Of a stretch of DNA of 64,000 nucleotides, positions 1-9,299 are shown one piece after another. The DNA lies in contig NZ_JACHJH010000004.1 in the NCBI RefSeq assembly GCF_014203555.1, positions 1-64,000 on the forward strand. Direction: 5' to 3'. Below the pieces are notes generated by a model. The model saw nothing but the letters and a program-made list of their open reading frames with translations. It was not told the origin of the DNA and searched no databases. This stretch comes from Streptomyces olivoverticillatus. GTDB taxonomy: Bacteria > Actinomycetota > Actinomycetes > Streptomycetales > Streptomycetaceae. Positions within the stretch are counted from its first letter, which is position 1, and each line of letters begins with the position of its first letter. Both the position numbers and the translations under genes were made by a program.

Positions 1-196
1 CGCGACTCCTAATCGAAGTCCCGGGCCTTCCCGTTCCGAATTCCGGCATGCCGAAATTCATCCCGATCAGGGGCCGTGCAGTAGTGGATGCCGCCATGAG
101 GCGTGAGTGGCCGCCGCAGAACCGTTCTGGCTCCGTGGCAACCCGGAGAACACTACGGATCCCCCTGACCGGTGTCAACTCGCGTCAACCGGTGCG
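1..196. other. Non-coding left edge
   Basis: No convincing coding frame, RNA gene or strong hairpin is visible between the window edge and the end of the MarR gene. The frames open here on the plus strand run antisense into the MarR gene and have no family resemblance. Confidence 0.5.
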
Positions 197-745
197 TCAA
201 TCGAGGTCACTGAGGCGTCCGCCGGCGTCCGGCTGGGCCTCTTCCACACGACGGAGCAGCCGGGTCAGCATCTCGCCGAGCTGCCCGCGCTCCTCACCCG
301 AGAGGTCCTGGAGGAGCTCCTCTTCGAAGACCGTGGCCATCCGCAGGCCGTCGAGCCACTTGTCGCGGCCCTCCTCCGTAATGCCCACGATGACGCGCAC
401 ACGGTTGGTCTCGTCGCGCTCCCTCGTCACCAGGCCCTCCGTGACCATCCGGTCGATGCGGTGGGTCATGGCCGCCGGGGTCAGTCCGAGGCGCTTGGCC
501 AGGTCGCCGGGGCCCAGGCGGTACGGATCACCGGCGAGCACGAGGGCCTTGAGGACCTCCCACTCGGCGTTGCTGATGCCGAGCTCCGTGGTCTGGCGCC
601 CGTACGCGACGTTCATGCGGCGGTTGAGGCGGCTGAGAGCCGAGACCACGCGCTCCACCTGCGGATCCAGGCCTTGGAACTCGCGCTGGTAGGCGGCGAT
701 CTGCTCTTCGAGGCTGGGCTCAGCTGGGCCCGGTGTGTCAGCCAT
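197..745 (-). CDS. MarR family transcriptional regulator
   Basis: This 182-residue protein has the size and architecture of a MarR dimer: N-terminal helices at about 1-60, a winged helix-turn-helix at about 75-122 (LAKRLGLTPAAMTHRIDRM followed by a basic wing RDETNRVRV) and a C-terminal dimerisation helix. The frame is open for another 1.5 kb upstream, but only from the ATG at 745 does the sequence look like MarR; the upstream part is antisense to the MFS gene. It is divergent from that MFS gene with about 100 bp between them, the usual arrangement of a MarR repressor controlling an efflux pump. An imperfect inverted repeat lies in the gap. The ligand is unknown. Confidence 0.9.
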   Translation of the reverse strand: MADTPGPAEPSLEEQIAAYQREFQGLDPQVERVVSALSRLNRRMNVAYGRQTTELGISNAEWEVLKALVLAGDPYRLGPGDLAKRLGLTPAAMTHRIDRMVTEGLVTRERDETNRVRVIVGITEEGRDKWLDGLRMATVFEEELLQDLSGEERGQLGEMLTRLLRRVEEAQPDAGGRLSDLD

Positions 746-792
746 GCCGGAAGTATCGCACGGGCCGTTCGACATAAAGCCCTTCGCCGTGT

Positions 793-817
793 ACTCTTTA
801 GCTTCGAAGTTTAGAGT
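793..817. promoter_or_regulatory. Candidate MarR operator
   Basis: The divergent gap contains an imperfect palindrome with ACTCT at one end, AGAGT at the other and the self-complementary core CTTCGAAG. It lies between the MarR gene (start 745) and the MFS gene (start 845). Its position suggests autoregulation and control of the pump; this is inferred from location and symmetry only. Confidence 0.4.
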
Positions 818-844
818 TGAAGTCTTCAGGTTCGAGTTCAAGGG

Positions 845-2179
845 GTGAGTGTGACCACCGCGATGGGCGCAGCGCTGCGCCGGATCCAGTTGGGCAACGC
901 GCTGAGCGCGTTCGGCAACGGCTTTACGGTTCCCTTCCTGTTTGTCTATGTCTCTCAGGTGCGGAATCTCGGCGCGAGCACGGCGGGGATCGTGCTGGCG
1001 ACGTTTGCCGTGGCCGCGCTGATCGTGCTGCCGTTCGTCGGTCGGGTCATCGACCGCCGGGGTCCGCTGCCCGTTGCCGTCGTGGGTACGGTCTCCGCCG
1101 CCATCGGCTCGATGGGGCTCGGCCTGGCGAGCAGCCAGTCGATGGTGGTTGCGGCCGCGGCCGCGCTGGGTGCGGGTATAGCGGTCATCCAGCCGTCGCT
1201 GGCGACGATGATCGTCTGGTGCTCGACGACGGCGACCCGTTCGCGGGCCTTCGCGATGCAGTTCTTCCTCAACAACCTGGGCATGGGCGTCGGCGGTCTG
1301 CTGGGCGGCCAGCTGGTGGACACCTCGGACGCGTCGAGCTTTGTGCGGCTGTTCGCGATCGAGTCCGTGATGTTCCTGGTGCTGGGTGCGGCGGTGGCGA
1401 CCGTACGGCTGCCGAAGGTGCCCAAGGTGACGGACGCCGTTCCCACCGACCCCGATGCCAAGGGCGGCTGGCGCACGCTGGCCGGGGACCGGGCGATGGT
1501 GCAGCTGTCGGTGCTGGGCTTCGTGATGTTCTTCGCCTGCTACGGACAGTTCGAATCGGGGCTGGCTGCGTTCGCGGTGGAGGTCACCCGGATATCGCCC
1601 GCGACGCTCGGTATGGCTCTTGCTGCGAACACGTCGGCGATCGTGCTGGCGCAGTTCGTGGTGCTCAAGCTGGTCGAGCGGCGGCGGCGCAGCAGGGTGA
1701 TCGCGCTCGTCGGGCTGATATGGACGGTGGCGTGGGTGGCTGCCGGGGTGTCCGGGCTTGTGCCGGGGGCGCACGGTGTGGCGACCGCGCTGCTCATTTC
1801 GACGTACGCGCTGTTCGGCATCGGCGAGTCGATGCTGTCGCCGACGATGGCCCCGATGGTGGCGGATCTGGCCCCGGCGCGGCTGGTGGGCCAGTACAAC
1901 TCGGCTTTTGCCCTGGTCAAGCAGCTGGCGCTGGCCGTGGGTCCGGCCGCCGGCGGTCTGATGGCGGGTGCGGGGATGTACGTCACCTATATATGTCTGC
2001 TGATCGGCTGCTCGCTCGGTATCTCCGTGCTGGCGCTGCGGCTGGGCCGCCAGCTCACTCCGGCGCAGGAGAACCCGCTCGCGGTGCGGGCGCAGCGGTC
2101 GGCGCCGGACGTCGCGCCGTCGGCCGAGGTCGAGGCCGCGGAGGTCGAGGCTGTGGAGCGTGTGCCCGTCGCGGCCTGA
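845..2179 (+). CDS. MFS transporter, probable drug efflux
   Basis: This 444-residue protein shows about twelve hydrophobic segments and the cytoplasmic motif GRVIDRRGPLP between helices 2 and 3, typical of the major facilitator superfamily and of proton-driven exporters. The C-terminal 45 residues form a hydrophilic tail rich in Ala, Glu and Val. I chose the GTG at 845; a second GTG two codons later is equally possible. Divergence from a MarR gene suggests inducible efflux of a small toxic molecule. The substrate cannot be predicted. The gene ends in a strong hairpin shared with the converging phosphatase gene. Confidence 0.88.
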   Translation: MSVTTAMGAALRRIQLGNALSAFGNGFTVPFLFVYVSQVRNLGASTAGIVLATFAVAALIVLPFVGRVIDRRGPLPVAVVGTVSAAIGSMGLGLASSQSMVVAAAAALGAGIAVIQPSLATMIVWCSTTATRSRAFAMQFFLNNLGMGVGGLLGGQLVDTSDASSFVRLFAIESVMFLVLGAAVATVRLPKVPKVTDAVPTDPDAKGGWRTLAGDRAMVQLSVLGFVMFFACYGQFESGLAAFAVEVTRISPATLGMALAANTSAIVLAQFVVLKLVERRRRSRVIALVGLIWTVAWVAAGVSGLVPGAHGVATALLISTYALFGIGESMLSPTMAPMVADLAPARLVGQYNSAFALVKQLALAVGPAAGGLMAGAGMYVTYICLLIGCSLGISVLALRLGRQLTPAQENPLAVRAQRSAPDVAPSAEVEAAEVEAVERVPVAA

Positions 2180-2202
2180 CCGAGCAGCCTGGTGAAACGT
2201 GC

Positions 2203-2239
2203 GCGCCCGTGCCGGAAGCAGTGCTTCCGGCACGGGCGC
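2203..2239. terminator. Bidirectional terminator between convergent genes
   Basis: An 18-bp perfect inverted repeat with almost no loop (GCGCCCGTGCCGGAAGCA and its complement) lies between the end of the MFS gene and the end of the PP2C phosphatase gene. It should stop transcription from both sides. Confidence 0.85.
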
Positions 2240-2243
2240 CGTG

Positions 2244-3968
2244 TCATCCGTGCCCGGCGGGCAGGGCGAATTCGCACCACACGGCCTTGCCGCCGCCCGG
2301 TGTGCGGCGGGATCCCCAGGACGAGGCGATCGTGGCGATGATCGAGATGCCGCGCCCTGCCTCGTCGGCGGGCTCGGCGCGGCGGCGGCGTGGGAGGTGG
2401 TCGTCGCCGTCGGTGACCTCGATGATCAGCCGTCGGTCGGTGCGGCGCAGACGCAGCCGCATGGGCGGTGTGCCGTGCTGGAGGGAGTTGGCCACGAGCT
2501 CGCTCGCGGCCAGGACGCCCAGGTCGCGCAGCTCGGTGGGGAAGCGCCAGCTGGCGAGGACGCCGGAGGCGAAGGCGCGGGCGCGGGGGGCCGCCTCGAC
2601 GCCACCGAGCAGTTCGAGCGCGGCGTTGTGGAAGAGCTCGGCGTCGTGGCCGGTGCGGGCGGGGTGCTGGAGTACGAGGACGGCGACGTCGTCGTCGTGT
2701 TCCTCGGTGATGCCGAGGGCTCGGATGAGGCGGCCGCACATGACCTGGGGCGAGCCGGTGGCCCCGGCGAAGGCCCGTTCCAGCGCGGCGACGCCTTCGT
2801 CGATGTCCTCGTAGCGCCGCTCGACCAGGCCGTCCGTGTAGAGGACGGCGCTGGAGCCCGGTCCCATGGGCATGGTGCCGGAGGTGTGCAGCCAGCCGCC
2901 GGTGCCCAGGGGCGGGCCGGTGGGCTCGGCGGCTCGGCGGACCGAGCCGTCGGGGTCGCGGACGAGGATGGGCAGGTGCCCGGCGGAGGCGTAGACGAGG
3001 CGGCCCTCGTTGGGGTCGTGGATGGCGTAGACGCAGGTGGCGATCTGGGTGGCGTCGATCTCGGCGGCGAGGCCGTCAAGGAGCTGGAGGACCTCGTGGG
3101 GCGGGAGGTCGAGCCGCGCGTAGGCCCGTACGGCCGTACGGAGCTGGCCCATGACGGCGGCGGCGCGAACGCCGCGGCCCATGACGTCGCCGATGACGAG
3201 GGCCGTGCGTCCGGCGCCGAGGGTGATGACGTCGTACCAGTCGCCGCCGACGGCGGTGTCCTTGCCGCCCGGTTGGTAGGTGGCGGCGACACGCAGGTCG
3301 TCGGGCTGTTCGAGCTCCTGGGGGAGGAGGCTGCGCTGGAGGGTGACGGCGGCTTCGCGCTGACGGCGCTCGCTGGCGCGCAGCCGTTCGGCGGCTTCGA
3401 CCTGGTCGGTGACGTCAGCGGCGAAGACGAGCACGCCGCGATGGGGTGCCGGGCCTTCGGCGACGTCGATCGGGGAGCAGGTGAAGGTGTAGTAGCCGTG
3501 CCGGGGGCCGGCGTCGGTGTCGGCGGGGGACGGCACGCGGCGGGACTTGATGGTGCGGGGTTTGCCACTGCGCAGGACTTGGTCCATGAGGGGCAGCAGG
3601 CCGAGTTCTTCGAGCTCGGGCAGGGCGTCGCGGGCGGGGGCGCCGGGGATGCGGGGGCCGAAGAGCGTGGCGTAGGCGGCGTTGACGTAGGCGATGCGGT
3701 GGTCGGGGCCGTAGACGACTGCGACCAGGGCGGGGACCTGGCCGAGGATGGCATGAACGGACAGCCCGTCGAGGGTGGGCACGGCGCCGGGCTCATCGGC
3801 GGACGGCGGGGCGCACTCGGCACGGGCCGCGGGCACGGAACCGGTTCCGGCGGGGGCCTGCGGGGTGTCCGCGGCCGGCTGCGAGGGGGTGGACGCGGTG
3901 CGGTCGGCGCGGGCCGCGGCGCGGCGCTGCGTTCCGGGGAGCCGGGCGCTCCAGCGGGTGAAGTTCAC
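2244..3968 (-). CDS. PAS-SpoIIE phosphatase with anti-sigma-type ATPase domain
   Basis: This 574-residue cytosolic signalling protein has a low-complexity N-terminus (1-65), a PAS-like domain (about 70-190), a SpoIIE/PP2C Ser/Thr phosphatase domain (about 205-435) and a HATPase_c domain (about 445-570). The phosphatase domain has the metal-site motifs GGDWYD (241-246), GDVMGRG (260-266) and the late DDD (425-427). The ATPase domain has the N-box ASELVANSLQHG and a late GRGISII. The architecture is common in streptomycetes and is expected to act in partner-switching: the ATPase half like an anti-sigma kinase, the phosphatase half on an anti-anti-sigma protein. No anti-anti-sigma gene is adjacent, so the partner is unknown. 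Confidence 0.9.
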   Translation of the reverse strand: MNFTRWSARLPGTQRRAAARADRTASTPSQPAADTPQAPAGTGSVPAARAECAPPSADEPGAVPTLDGLSVHAILGQVPALVAVVYGPDHRIAYVNAAYATLFGPRIPGAPARDALPELEELGLLPLMDQVLRSGKPRTIKSRRVPSPADTDAGPRHGYYTFTCSPIDVAEGPAPHRGVLVFAADVTDQVEAAERLRASERRQREAAVTLQRSLLPQELEQPDDLRVAATYQPGGKDTAVGGDWYDVITLGAGRTALVIGDVMGRGVRAAAVMGQLRTAVRAYARLDLPPHEVLQLLDGLAAEIDATQIATCVYAIHDPNEGRLVYASAGHLPILVRDPDGSVRRAAEPTGPPLGTGGWLHTSGTMPMGPGSSAVLYTDGLVERRYEDIDEGVAALERAFAGATGSPQVMCGRLIRALGITEEHDDDVAVLVLQHPARTGHDAELFHNAALELLGGVEAAPRARAFASGVLASWRFPTELRDLGVLAASELVANSLQHGTPPMRLRLRRTDRRLIIEVTDGDDHLPRRRRAEPADEAGRGISIIATIASSWGSRRTPGGGKAVWCEFALPAGHG

Positions 3969-4260
3969 TGAGGATTACCTCGCGGAGTCGTTCCGGATCA
4001 GCTCGGCGACGTGGGGTGCAGCGCGGCGGCCGGCGCAGGGCGGCTGAGCCGCGCGCCGGGCTGCTGGGGGTCGCGGTTGGCGGTGCGGGGGCCGGCCCCC
4101 GGGGGAGTGCAGCAAACGTCCGAATCCTCATGATTGTTACTCTTCGCGGCTACGAGCCCACCCATGGTCACACGTCCAGTGTGGCCGACCGGACTGACAT
4201 CCGTCAGACGCCGTGCCCCACGGGGGAGTTCCCAACTCCGGTCGGGGGCCGCCACCTGGC

Positions 4261-5784
4261 TCAACTCGCCTCCGGATGGCGGCCTGTGCCCGCCGCGAGT
4301 TCGAATTCCGCGCGGGGGTTTTCCAGGGAGCCGAGCGAGACGATCTCACGTTTGAACAGCCCGGCGAGGATCCATTCGGCGAGGACACGCGCCTTGCGGT
4401 TGAAAGTGGGCAACCGGCTGAGGTGGTAGGCGCGGTGCATGAACCAGGCCGGGTAGCCCTTGAGCTTCTTGCCGTAGATGTGGGCGACGCCCTTGTGGAG
4501 GCCCAGGGAGGCGACGGAGCCGACGTATTTGTGCTGGTAGTCCTGCAGTCCATTGCCCCTGAGGGTGGAGACGACGTTGTCCGCGAGGACCTTGGCCTGA
4601 CGCACGGCGTGCTGGGCGTTGGGGGCGCATTCCTTGCCGGTTTGTTCTGCCGTCAGGTCGGGCACCGCCGCCGCGTCCCCGGCCGACCAGGCATGTTCGA
4701 CGCCCTGCACCTGGAGGGTCGCGGCGCACTTGAGCCTGCCGCGTCCGTTGAGCGGCAGGTCGGTGGCGGCGAGAATCGGGTGCGGTTTGACGCCTGCCGT
4801 CCATACGAGCGTACGGGTGGGGAAGCGGGCGCCGTCGCTGAGGACGGCCACGCGCTTCTCGCAGGATTCGAGGCGGGTGTCGAGGCGTACGTCGATATTG
4901 CGACCGCGCAGTTCCCGGACGGCGTACCGGCCCATTTCCTCGCCGACTTCGGGGAGGATGCGGCCGGTGGCCTCGACCAGAATGAATTTCAGGTCGCCGG
5001 GTTCGATGTTGTGGTAGTACCGGGCCGCATAGCGGGCCATGTCCTCGAGTTCGCCGAGCGCTTCGACGCCTGCGTAGCCGCCGCCGACGAAGACGAAGGT
5101 CAGCGCCGCGTCGCGGACTTCCGGGTCCCTGGTGGACGAGGCGATGTCCATCTGTTCGAGGACATGGTTGCGCAGGCCGATGGCCTCTTCCACCGATTTG
5201 AATCCGATGCCGTAATCGGCGAGTCCGGGAATCGGGAGCGTGCGGGAGACGGAGCCGGGGGCGAGGATCAGTTCGTCGTAGTGGACCTCGATCGCACCGG
5301 TGCCTTCTTCGGCGGTGGCGAGCGTCTTCACGCTGGCGGTGCGCTTGGCGTGGTCGATGGCGGTGGCCTCACCGGTGATGACCTGACACTTTTTCAACGT
5401 CCGGCGCAGCGGCACCACAACGTGGCGCGGGGAGATGGAACCGGCCGCGGCCTCGGGCAGGAAGGGCTGGTAGGTCATGTACGGCTCGGGGTCGATCACC
5501 AGGATGTCGGCTTCCCCCCGCCCCAGCTTCCGCTGCAGACGCAAGGCGGTGTACATCCCGACGTAGCCGCCGCCCACGATGAGAATGCGGGCCGGCCGCT
5601 TCTTCTCCGGCGTTTGCCTCTGCTCCGCCTCTTGCCTCTGCTCCGGCCTCTCGGGCTTCTCGTTCTTCCCCGTCTTCTCTGCGTTCCCCGACTTCTCTGC
5701 GCTCTCCGCCTTCTCTGTCTTCTCCGGCCCTTCCTTCTCCTGCGCCGCCGGTGCCTCCCGCTTCTCCCGCGCCGGTTCGCTCAC
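4261..5784 (-). CDS. ndh: Type II NADH dehydrogenase (NDH-2-like FAD oxidoreductase)
   Basis: This 507-residue flavoprotein is predicted to oxidise NADH and reduce quinone at the membrane without pumping protons. The FAD Rossmann motif GGGYVGMYTA is at about 71-80, the NADH-binding motif VGGGYAGVEAL at about 233-243 and the second FAD motif AWSAGDAAAVPD near 366-376. The start is set at GTG 5784 because GAGGAGGAAGG lies just upstream; the open frame continues further but is not protein-like. Residues 1-62 form an unusual Lys/Glu/Pro/Gln-rich charged extension before the Rossmann fold. Next to atrA and in the opposite orientation, as I recall for S. coelicolor. Confidence 0.88.
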   Translation of the reverse strand: MSEPAREKREAPAAQEKEGPEKTEKAESAEKSGNAEKTGKNEKPERPEQRQEAEQRQTPEKKRPARILIVGGGYVGMYTALRLQRKLGRGEADILVIDPEPYMTYQPFLPEAAAGSISPRHVVVPLRRTLKKCQVITGEATAIDHAKRTASVKTLATAEEGTGAIEVHYDELILAPGSVSRTLPIPGLADYGIGFKSVEEAIGLRNHVLEQMDIASSTRDPEVRDAALTFVFVGGGYAGVEALGELEDMARYAARYYHNIEPGDLKFILVEATGRILPEVGEEMGRYAVRELRGRNIDVRLDTRLESCEKRVAVLSDGARFPTRTLVWTAGVKPHPILAATDLPLNGRGRLKCAATLQVQGVEHAWSAGDAAAVPDLTAEQTGKECAPNAQHAVRQAKVLADNVVSTLRGNGLQDYQHKYVGSVASLGLHKGVAHIYGKKLKGYPAWFMHRAYHLSRLPTFNRKARVLAEWILAGLFKREIVSLGSLENPRAEFELAAGTGRHPEAS

Positions 5785-6234
5785 CAAGGCCCCTTCCTCC
5801 TCGCGTCGTCGCGTTGTCCGCCATGGTGACCATCGCGCGGTCCGCCGCGTCGGCCATCGCGTCGTCCATCGCCTTGTGTCGTCGCGTCGAGGCGTGTCTC
5901 TTGGCACACCTCCCTCCCATGACGCATCGCCGACGAGGGTTTGTCCACAGGCCCTTCGAAATGTATGACCGGCTCCGGAGCTGATCCGTCCGTGGCGACA
6001 GCCTCGTTGCGATGGAAAGTCCCGCAGGTCAGGGGGGATGCGGTGGGGTGGTGCGGTGGTGCAGAATCAGGAGGGATCAGGCCGGTACTCCAATCGGGGA
6101 AGGCCTGTGGGTAGCTACCCCCTTCTTTCTTGACCTGGGCTCAACTATGTTCGTACTCCGTCGGGGTGTCGAGACGCGCCCCGGCAGTCAGGGCGGGGAG
6201 TCTCCGGGGGGAGACGTCATAACCGGGGGAACGT
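5785..6234. promoter_or_regulatory. Divergent promoter region between ndh and atrA
   Basis: This 450-bp non-coding gap separates two divergent genes and must hold both promoters. I see no RNA gene or clear riboswitch fold. A GGGGGA ribosome-binding site lies just before the atrA start. Confidence 0.5.
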
Positions 6235-7008
6235 ATGCACATTCAGGGCTCTCATTGGTCTGCTGCTGTCGCGACGACGACCGACGGCGCTGGTGGCCGT
6301 AATACGCCGTTGCGCGTGGATGCTCAGCGCAATCTCGAACATGTGCTGCGGGCGGCTCGCGAAGTCTTCGGCGAGCTGGGGTACGGGGCGCCGATGGAAG
6401 ACGTGGCGCGCCGGGCCCGAGTAGGAGTGGGGACGGTCTACCGCCGGTTCCCGAGCAAGGACGTGCTGGTCCGGCGGATAGCCGAAGAAGAGACGGCACG
6501 CCTCACCGAGCAGGCACGGTCGGCGCTCGGTCAGGAGGACGAGCCGTGGTCGGCGCTCTCCCGGTTCCTGCGCATGTCGGTCGCGTCCGGCGCGGGCCGG
6601 CTGCTGCCGCCCCAAGTGCTGCGGGTCGGTGTCGACGTGGAGCACGAGGACGGCGGGGTCCAGGCCCCGGCCCAGATACAGCCCCAGCCCCAGGCGCGGG
6701 TGCCGCAGCAGCGGCAGCCGGGTGCCACGGGCGGGCAGCTGCACGAGCTGCGGCTGGTCGAGCAGCTGCCGACGGCCGTCGACGAGAAGGACGACGCGGG
6801 CGCGGCGGCGCTGCTGGACGTCGTGGGACGGCTGGTGGAGCGGGCACGGTCGGCGGGTGAGCTGCGCGCGGACGTGACGGTCGCGGATGTGCTGCTGGTG
6901 ATAGCCACGGCCGCCCCGTCGTTGCCGGACGCGGCGCAGCAGGCGGCGGCGTCTTCCCGGCTGCTGGACATCCTGCTGGAGGGGCTGCGTTCGCGGCCGG
7001 TGGCCTAG
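6235..7008 (+). CDS. atrA: TetR family regulator, AtrA-like
   Basis: The 257-residue protein has a TetR N-terminal DNA-binding domain at about 30-85, with helix-turn-helix MEDVARRARVGVGTVYRRF, followed by a helical ligand-binding domain. From memory the N-terminus and HTH match AtrA of S. coelicolor, a direct activator of actII-ORF4 that also controls other antibiotic and metabolic genes; the adjacent NDH-2 gene fits the same locus. Residues about 130-180 are a Gln/Pro-rich insert, less typical of the family. A GGGGGA Shine-Dalgarno supports the ATG at 6235. The ortholog call is from recognition, not alignment. Confidence 0.8.
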   Translation: MHIQGSHWSAAVATTTDGAGGRNTPLRVDAQRNLEHVLRAAREVFGELGYGAPMEDVARRARVGVGTVYRRFPSKDVLVRRIAEEETARLTEQARSALGQEDEPWSALSRFLRMSVASGAGRLLPPQVLRVGVDVEHEDGGVQAPAQIQPQPQARVPQQRQPGATGGQLHELRLVEQLPTAVDEKDDAGAAALLDVVGRLVERARSAGELRADVTVADVLLVIATAAPSLPDAAQQAAASSRLLDILLEGLRSRPVA

Positions 7009-7223
7009 GCATCGGGGTGCTTCCCTGAGGCCGGGGAGGCCGGACGTCAGGGCCGAGGAGGCTGGGCGTTCGACAGTCTTACCCGTACGAGTGACCTCCG
7101 GTGATCCGGCAAAAGAACACAACCCGGACGAGTGGTTGCCGATCCCGGAGTGATCCTGGCGCACGCCCGTATGCCACCCTTGCTCGGTGTTCGGGTACGC
7201 CGGCATGTACGGGAGCCTCCGCT

Positions 7224-9260
7224 ATGGGTGTTGACGGGCGGGAAGATTCGCGCGGGAGCGACGAAGCGGATGATCCGCCGTCGCGCCAGGTGCCCGGTCA
7301 GGGTGGCCCTTTCGCTCCCGGACCGGCCCTGCCGCAGCAGCGGGAGGGCGGCTGGCTGGGGCCGCCCGACATTCCGGCCCAGGCCGACCCCCGTGCCGGT
7401 GAGGGCCTGCCGGAGGGCGATGCCGATGTGCCCGACGATGCCGATGCGCCGCCGTCCGACCTGGACCTGGTCGCGCGGATGCGCGGCGGTGAGAACGATG
7501 CGTACGAAGAGCTGTACCGCCGGCATGCCGACGCGGTGCGCCGGTACGCCCGCAGCTGCTGCCGTAACGACCACACCGCCGAGGACCTGACCAACGAGGT
7601 CTTCACCAAGACGCTGCAGGCGGTGCACGGCGGTGCGGGGCCTGAGACGGCGGTCCGCGCCTATCTGCTGACGACCGTGCGGCGGGTGGCGGCGGCCTGG
7701 GCGAAGACGGCCAAGCGAGAGCAGTTGGTCGAGGACTTCGCGGTCTTCGCCTCCTCGGCGGCGGCCGCGTCCGTGACCGCGGACGACGACACGCTCAATC
7801 TGGGCGCGGACGTACAGGCCATGCAGCAGGCCGAGGAGTCCTTGGCCGTGCAGGCGTTCAGGAGCCTGCCTGAGCGCTGGCAGACGGTGCTGTGGCACAC
7901 GACGGTGGAGGAGGAGTCACCCGGCGAGGTAGCGCCGCTTCTGGGGCTGAGTGCCAATGCCACGGCGGTGCTGGCGCACCGGGCCCGTGAGGGTCTGAAG
8001 CAGGCGTACCTGCAGGCGCATGTGAACACGTCGCTGATGTCCGGGGGCGAGTGCGCCCAGTACGCGGACCGGCTGGGCGCGTATACGCGCGGCAGGCTGC
8101 GCACCCGGGCCGAGCGGGGGCTGCGCAAGCACCTGGAGGGGTGCGCGCGGTGCCGTACGGCGGCGCTTGAGGTCGCGGACGTCAACGAGCGGCTGCGTTC
8201 GCTGCTGCCGGTGGCCGTCATCGGCTGGCTGGCCGCCGAGTACTCGGTGAAGGCCGCCGTGGGCCTTGCCGCGGGCGCGGCGGGTGCAGGCGCGGCAGCC
8301 GGGGCGGGCGCGGGAGCGGCATCAAGCGGGGGAGCGGGGGGTGGGGGGGCAGGGGGCGCCCCCGGGAGTGCCGGCCTCGGGATCGCGGCGAAAGTCGGCG
8401 CCGCCATCGGTCTGGTCGTCGCCACCGGGGCCGTGATCGCCTACGCCGTGACGGGTGACGCCTCCGCGCCTCCGCATGCGCTTCGGAAGCCGGAGATCAA
8501 GTCGACTGCGGCGCCGGCCGCCTCGGCTCCGGCCTCGGCCGGGCCGACGCCCTCCGCCGCGCCCCGTGCCTCGCGGGCCCCGTCGCCGGCTCCGTTGCGG
8601 GCGAGGGCGGCCGCGCCGCGCTCCCCCGCACCGCACTCCCCCGCCCCGAGCCTGACCCCGTCACCGACGCCGACGCCGAAACCGGCCCTGCCCGCGCCCC
8701 CGGCCGCCTCGTCGGCCCCCGCGCCCACACCGTCCCCTTCCGCCTCGTCCACGCCTCCCCCGGCCCCCCGCCCCACCCCGGCCAAACCGACTCCCCCGGC
8801 CGAGGACCCGGCCGTCTACCAGCTCAACCAGCTGCGCTACGGCCACTTCGGCGACGGCACCAAGCCGGAGGTCCGGCTCGGCGGGGGCAGCTGGCTGTGG
8901 CAGCGGTACGGCATGAGGATCGGCGGCACGGCGTATCCGCACGGGGTGAGCGTCCACGCCCAGTCGTCGGTGACCGTCGACCTGAACCGTTCCTGCACGT
9001 CCTACGACGCCATGGCCGGGCTGGACGACATGACGCTCGGCCTCGGTTCGGCCACCTTCTCCGTCTACGGGGACGGCGCCCGGCTGTGGAGCTCGGGCGT
9101 GGTCCGCGGCGGCAGGCCGGCGGTGCCGGTCCATGTGCCGCTGTCAGGCCGCAAGACGCTGCGTCTGGTCGTCGAGCGGACCTCGTTCCCGGACAACGTG
9201 GCGGTGGCGGACTGGGCCCTGGCCCGTATCACCTGTATCCAGCCCCACCACGGTGACTAG
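7224..9260 (+). CDS. ECF-type sigma factor fused to zinc finger, TM helix and NPCBM-like domain
   Basis: This 678-residue protein begins with sigma-70 region 2 (about 77-150, with YRRHADAVRRYARSC) and region 4 (about 190-250, with HTH-like PLLGLSANATAVLAHRA). Next comes an anti-sigma-type zinc finger (about 272-310: Cys, then HLEGCARC), an Ala/Gly-rich linker and one membrane helix (about 387-411). A Pro/Ala/Ser-rich stalk (about 415-527) leads to a C-terminal NPCBM-like carbohydrate-binding domain (about 528-678). The start is ATG 7224, preceded by GGGAG. Similar long sigma factors with C-terminal carbohydrate-binding modules are known in actinobacteria. Predicted topology: sigma domains inside, sugar-binding domain outside. 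How the sigma part is released is not visible. Confidence 0.85.
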   Translation: MGVDGREDSRGSDEADDPPSRQVPGQGGPFAPGPALPQQREGGWLGPPDIPAQADPRAGEGLPEGDADVPDDADAPPSDLDLVARMRGGENDAYEELYRRHADAVRRYARSCCRNDHTAEDLTNEVFTKTLQAVHGGAGPETAVRAYLLTTVRRVAAAWAKTAKREQLVEDFAVFASSAAAASVTADDDTLNLGADVQAMQQAEESLAVQAFRSLPERWQTVLWHTTVEEESPGEVAPLLGLSANATAVLAHRAREGLKQAYLQAHVNTSLMSGGECAQYADRLGAYTRGRLRTRAERGLRKHLEGCARCRTAALEVADVNERLRSLLPVAVIGWLAAEYSVKAAVGLAAGAAGAGAAAGAGAGAASSGGAGGGGAGGAPGSAGLGIAAKVGAAIGLVVATGAVIAYAVTGDASAPPHALRKPEIKSTAAPAASAPASAGPTPSAAPRASRAPSPAPLRARAAAPRSPAPHSPAPSLTPSPTPTPKPALPAPPAASSAPAPTPSPSASSTPPPAPRPTPAKPTPPAEDPAVYQLNQLRYGHFGDGTKPEVRLGGGSWLWQRYGMRIGGTAYPHGVSVHAQSSVTVDLNRSCTSYDAMAGLDDMTLGLGSATFSVYGDGARLWSSGVVRGGRPAVPVHVPLSGRKTLRLVVERTSFPDNVAVADWALARITCIQPHHGD

Positions 9261-9299
9261 CCGCACCACTCGCCACCGATGACAACCGGGCCGCAGCCG

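Noticed and set aside
746..2233. Upstream open frame that extends the MarR protein to 678 codons
   Set aside because: It is antisense to the MFS transporter, with His/Arg-rich shadow composition and no family; the MarR fold begins only at 745.
8500..8800. Pro-rich low-complexity stretch as a separate gene in another frame
   Set aside because: It is continuous with the sigma-factor frame and forms the stalk between membrane helix and sugar-binding domain.
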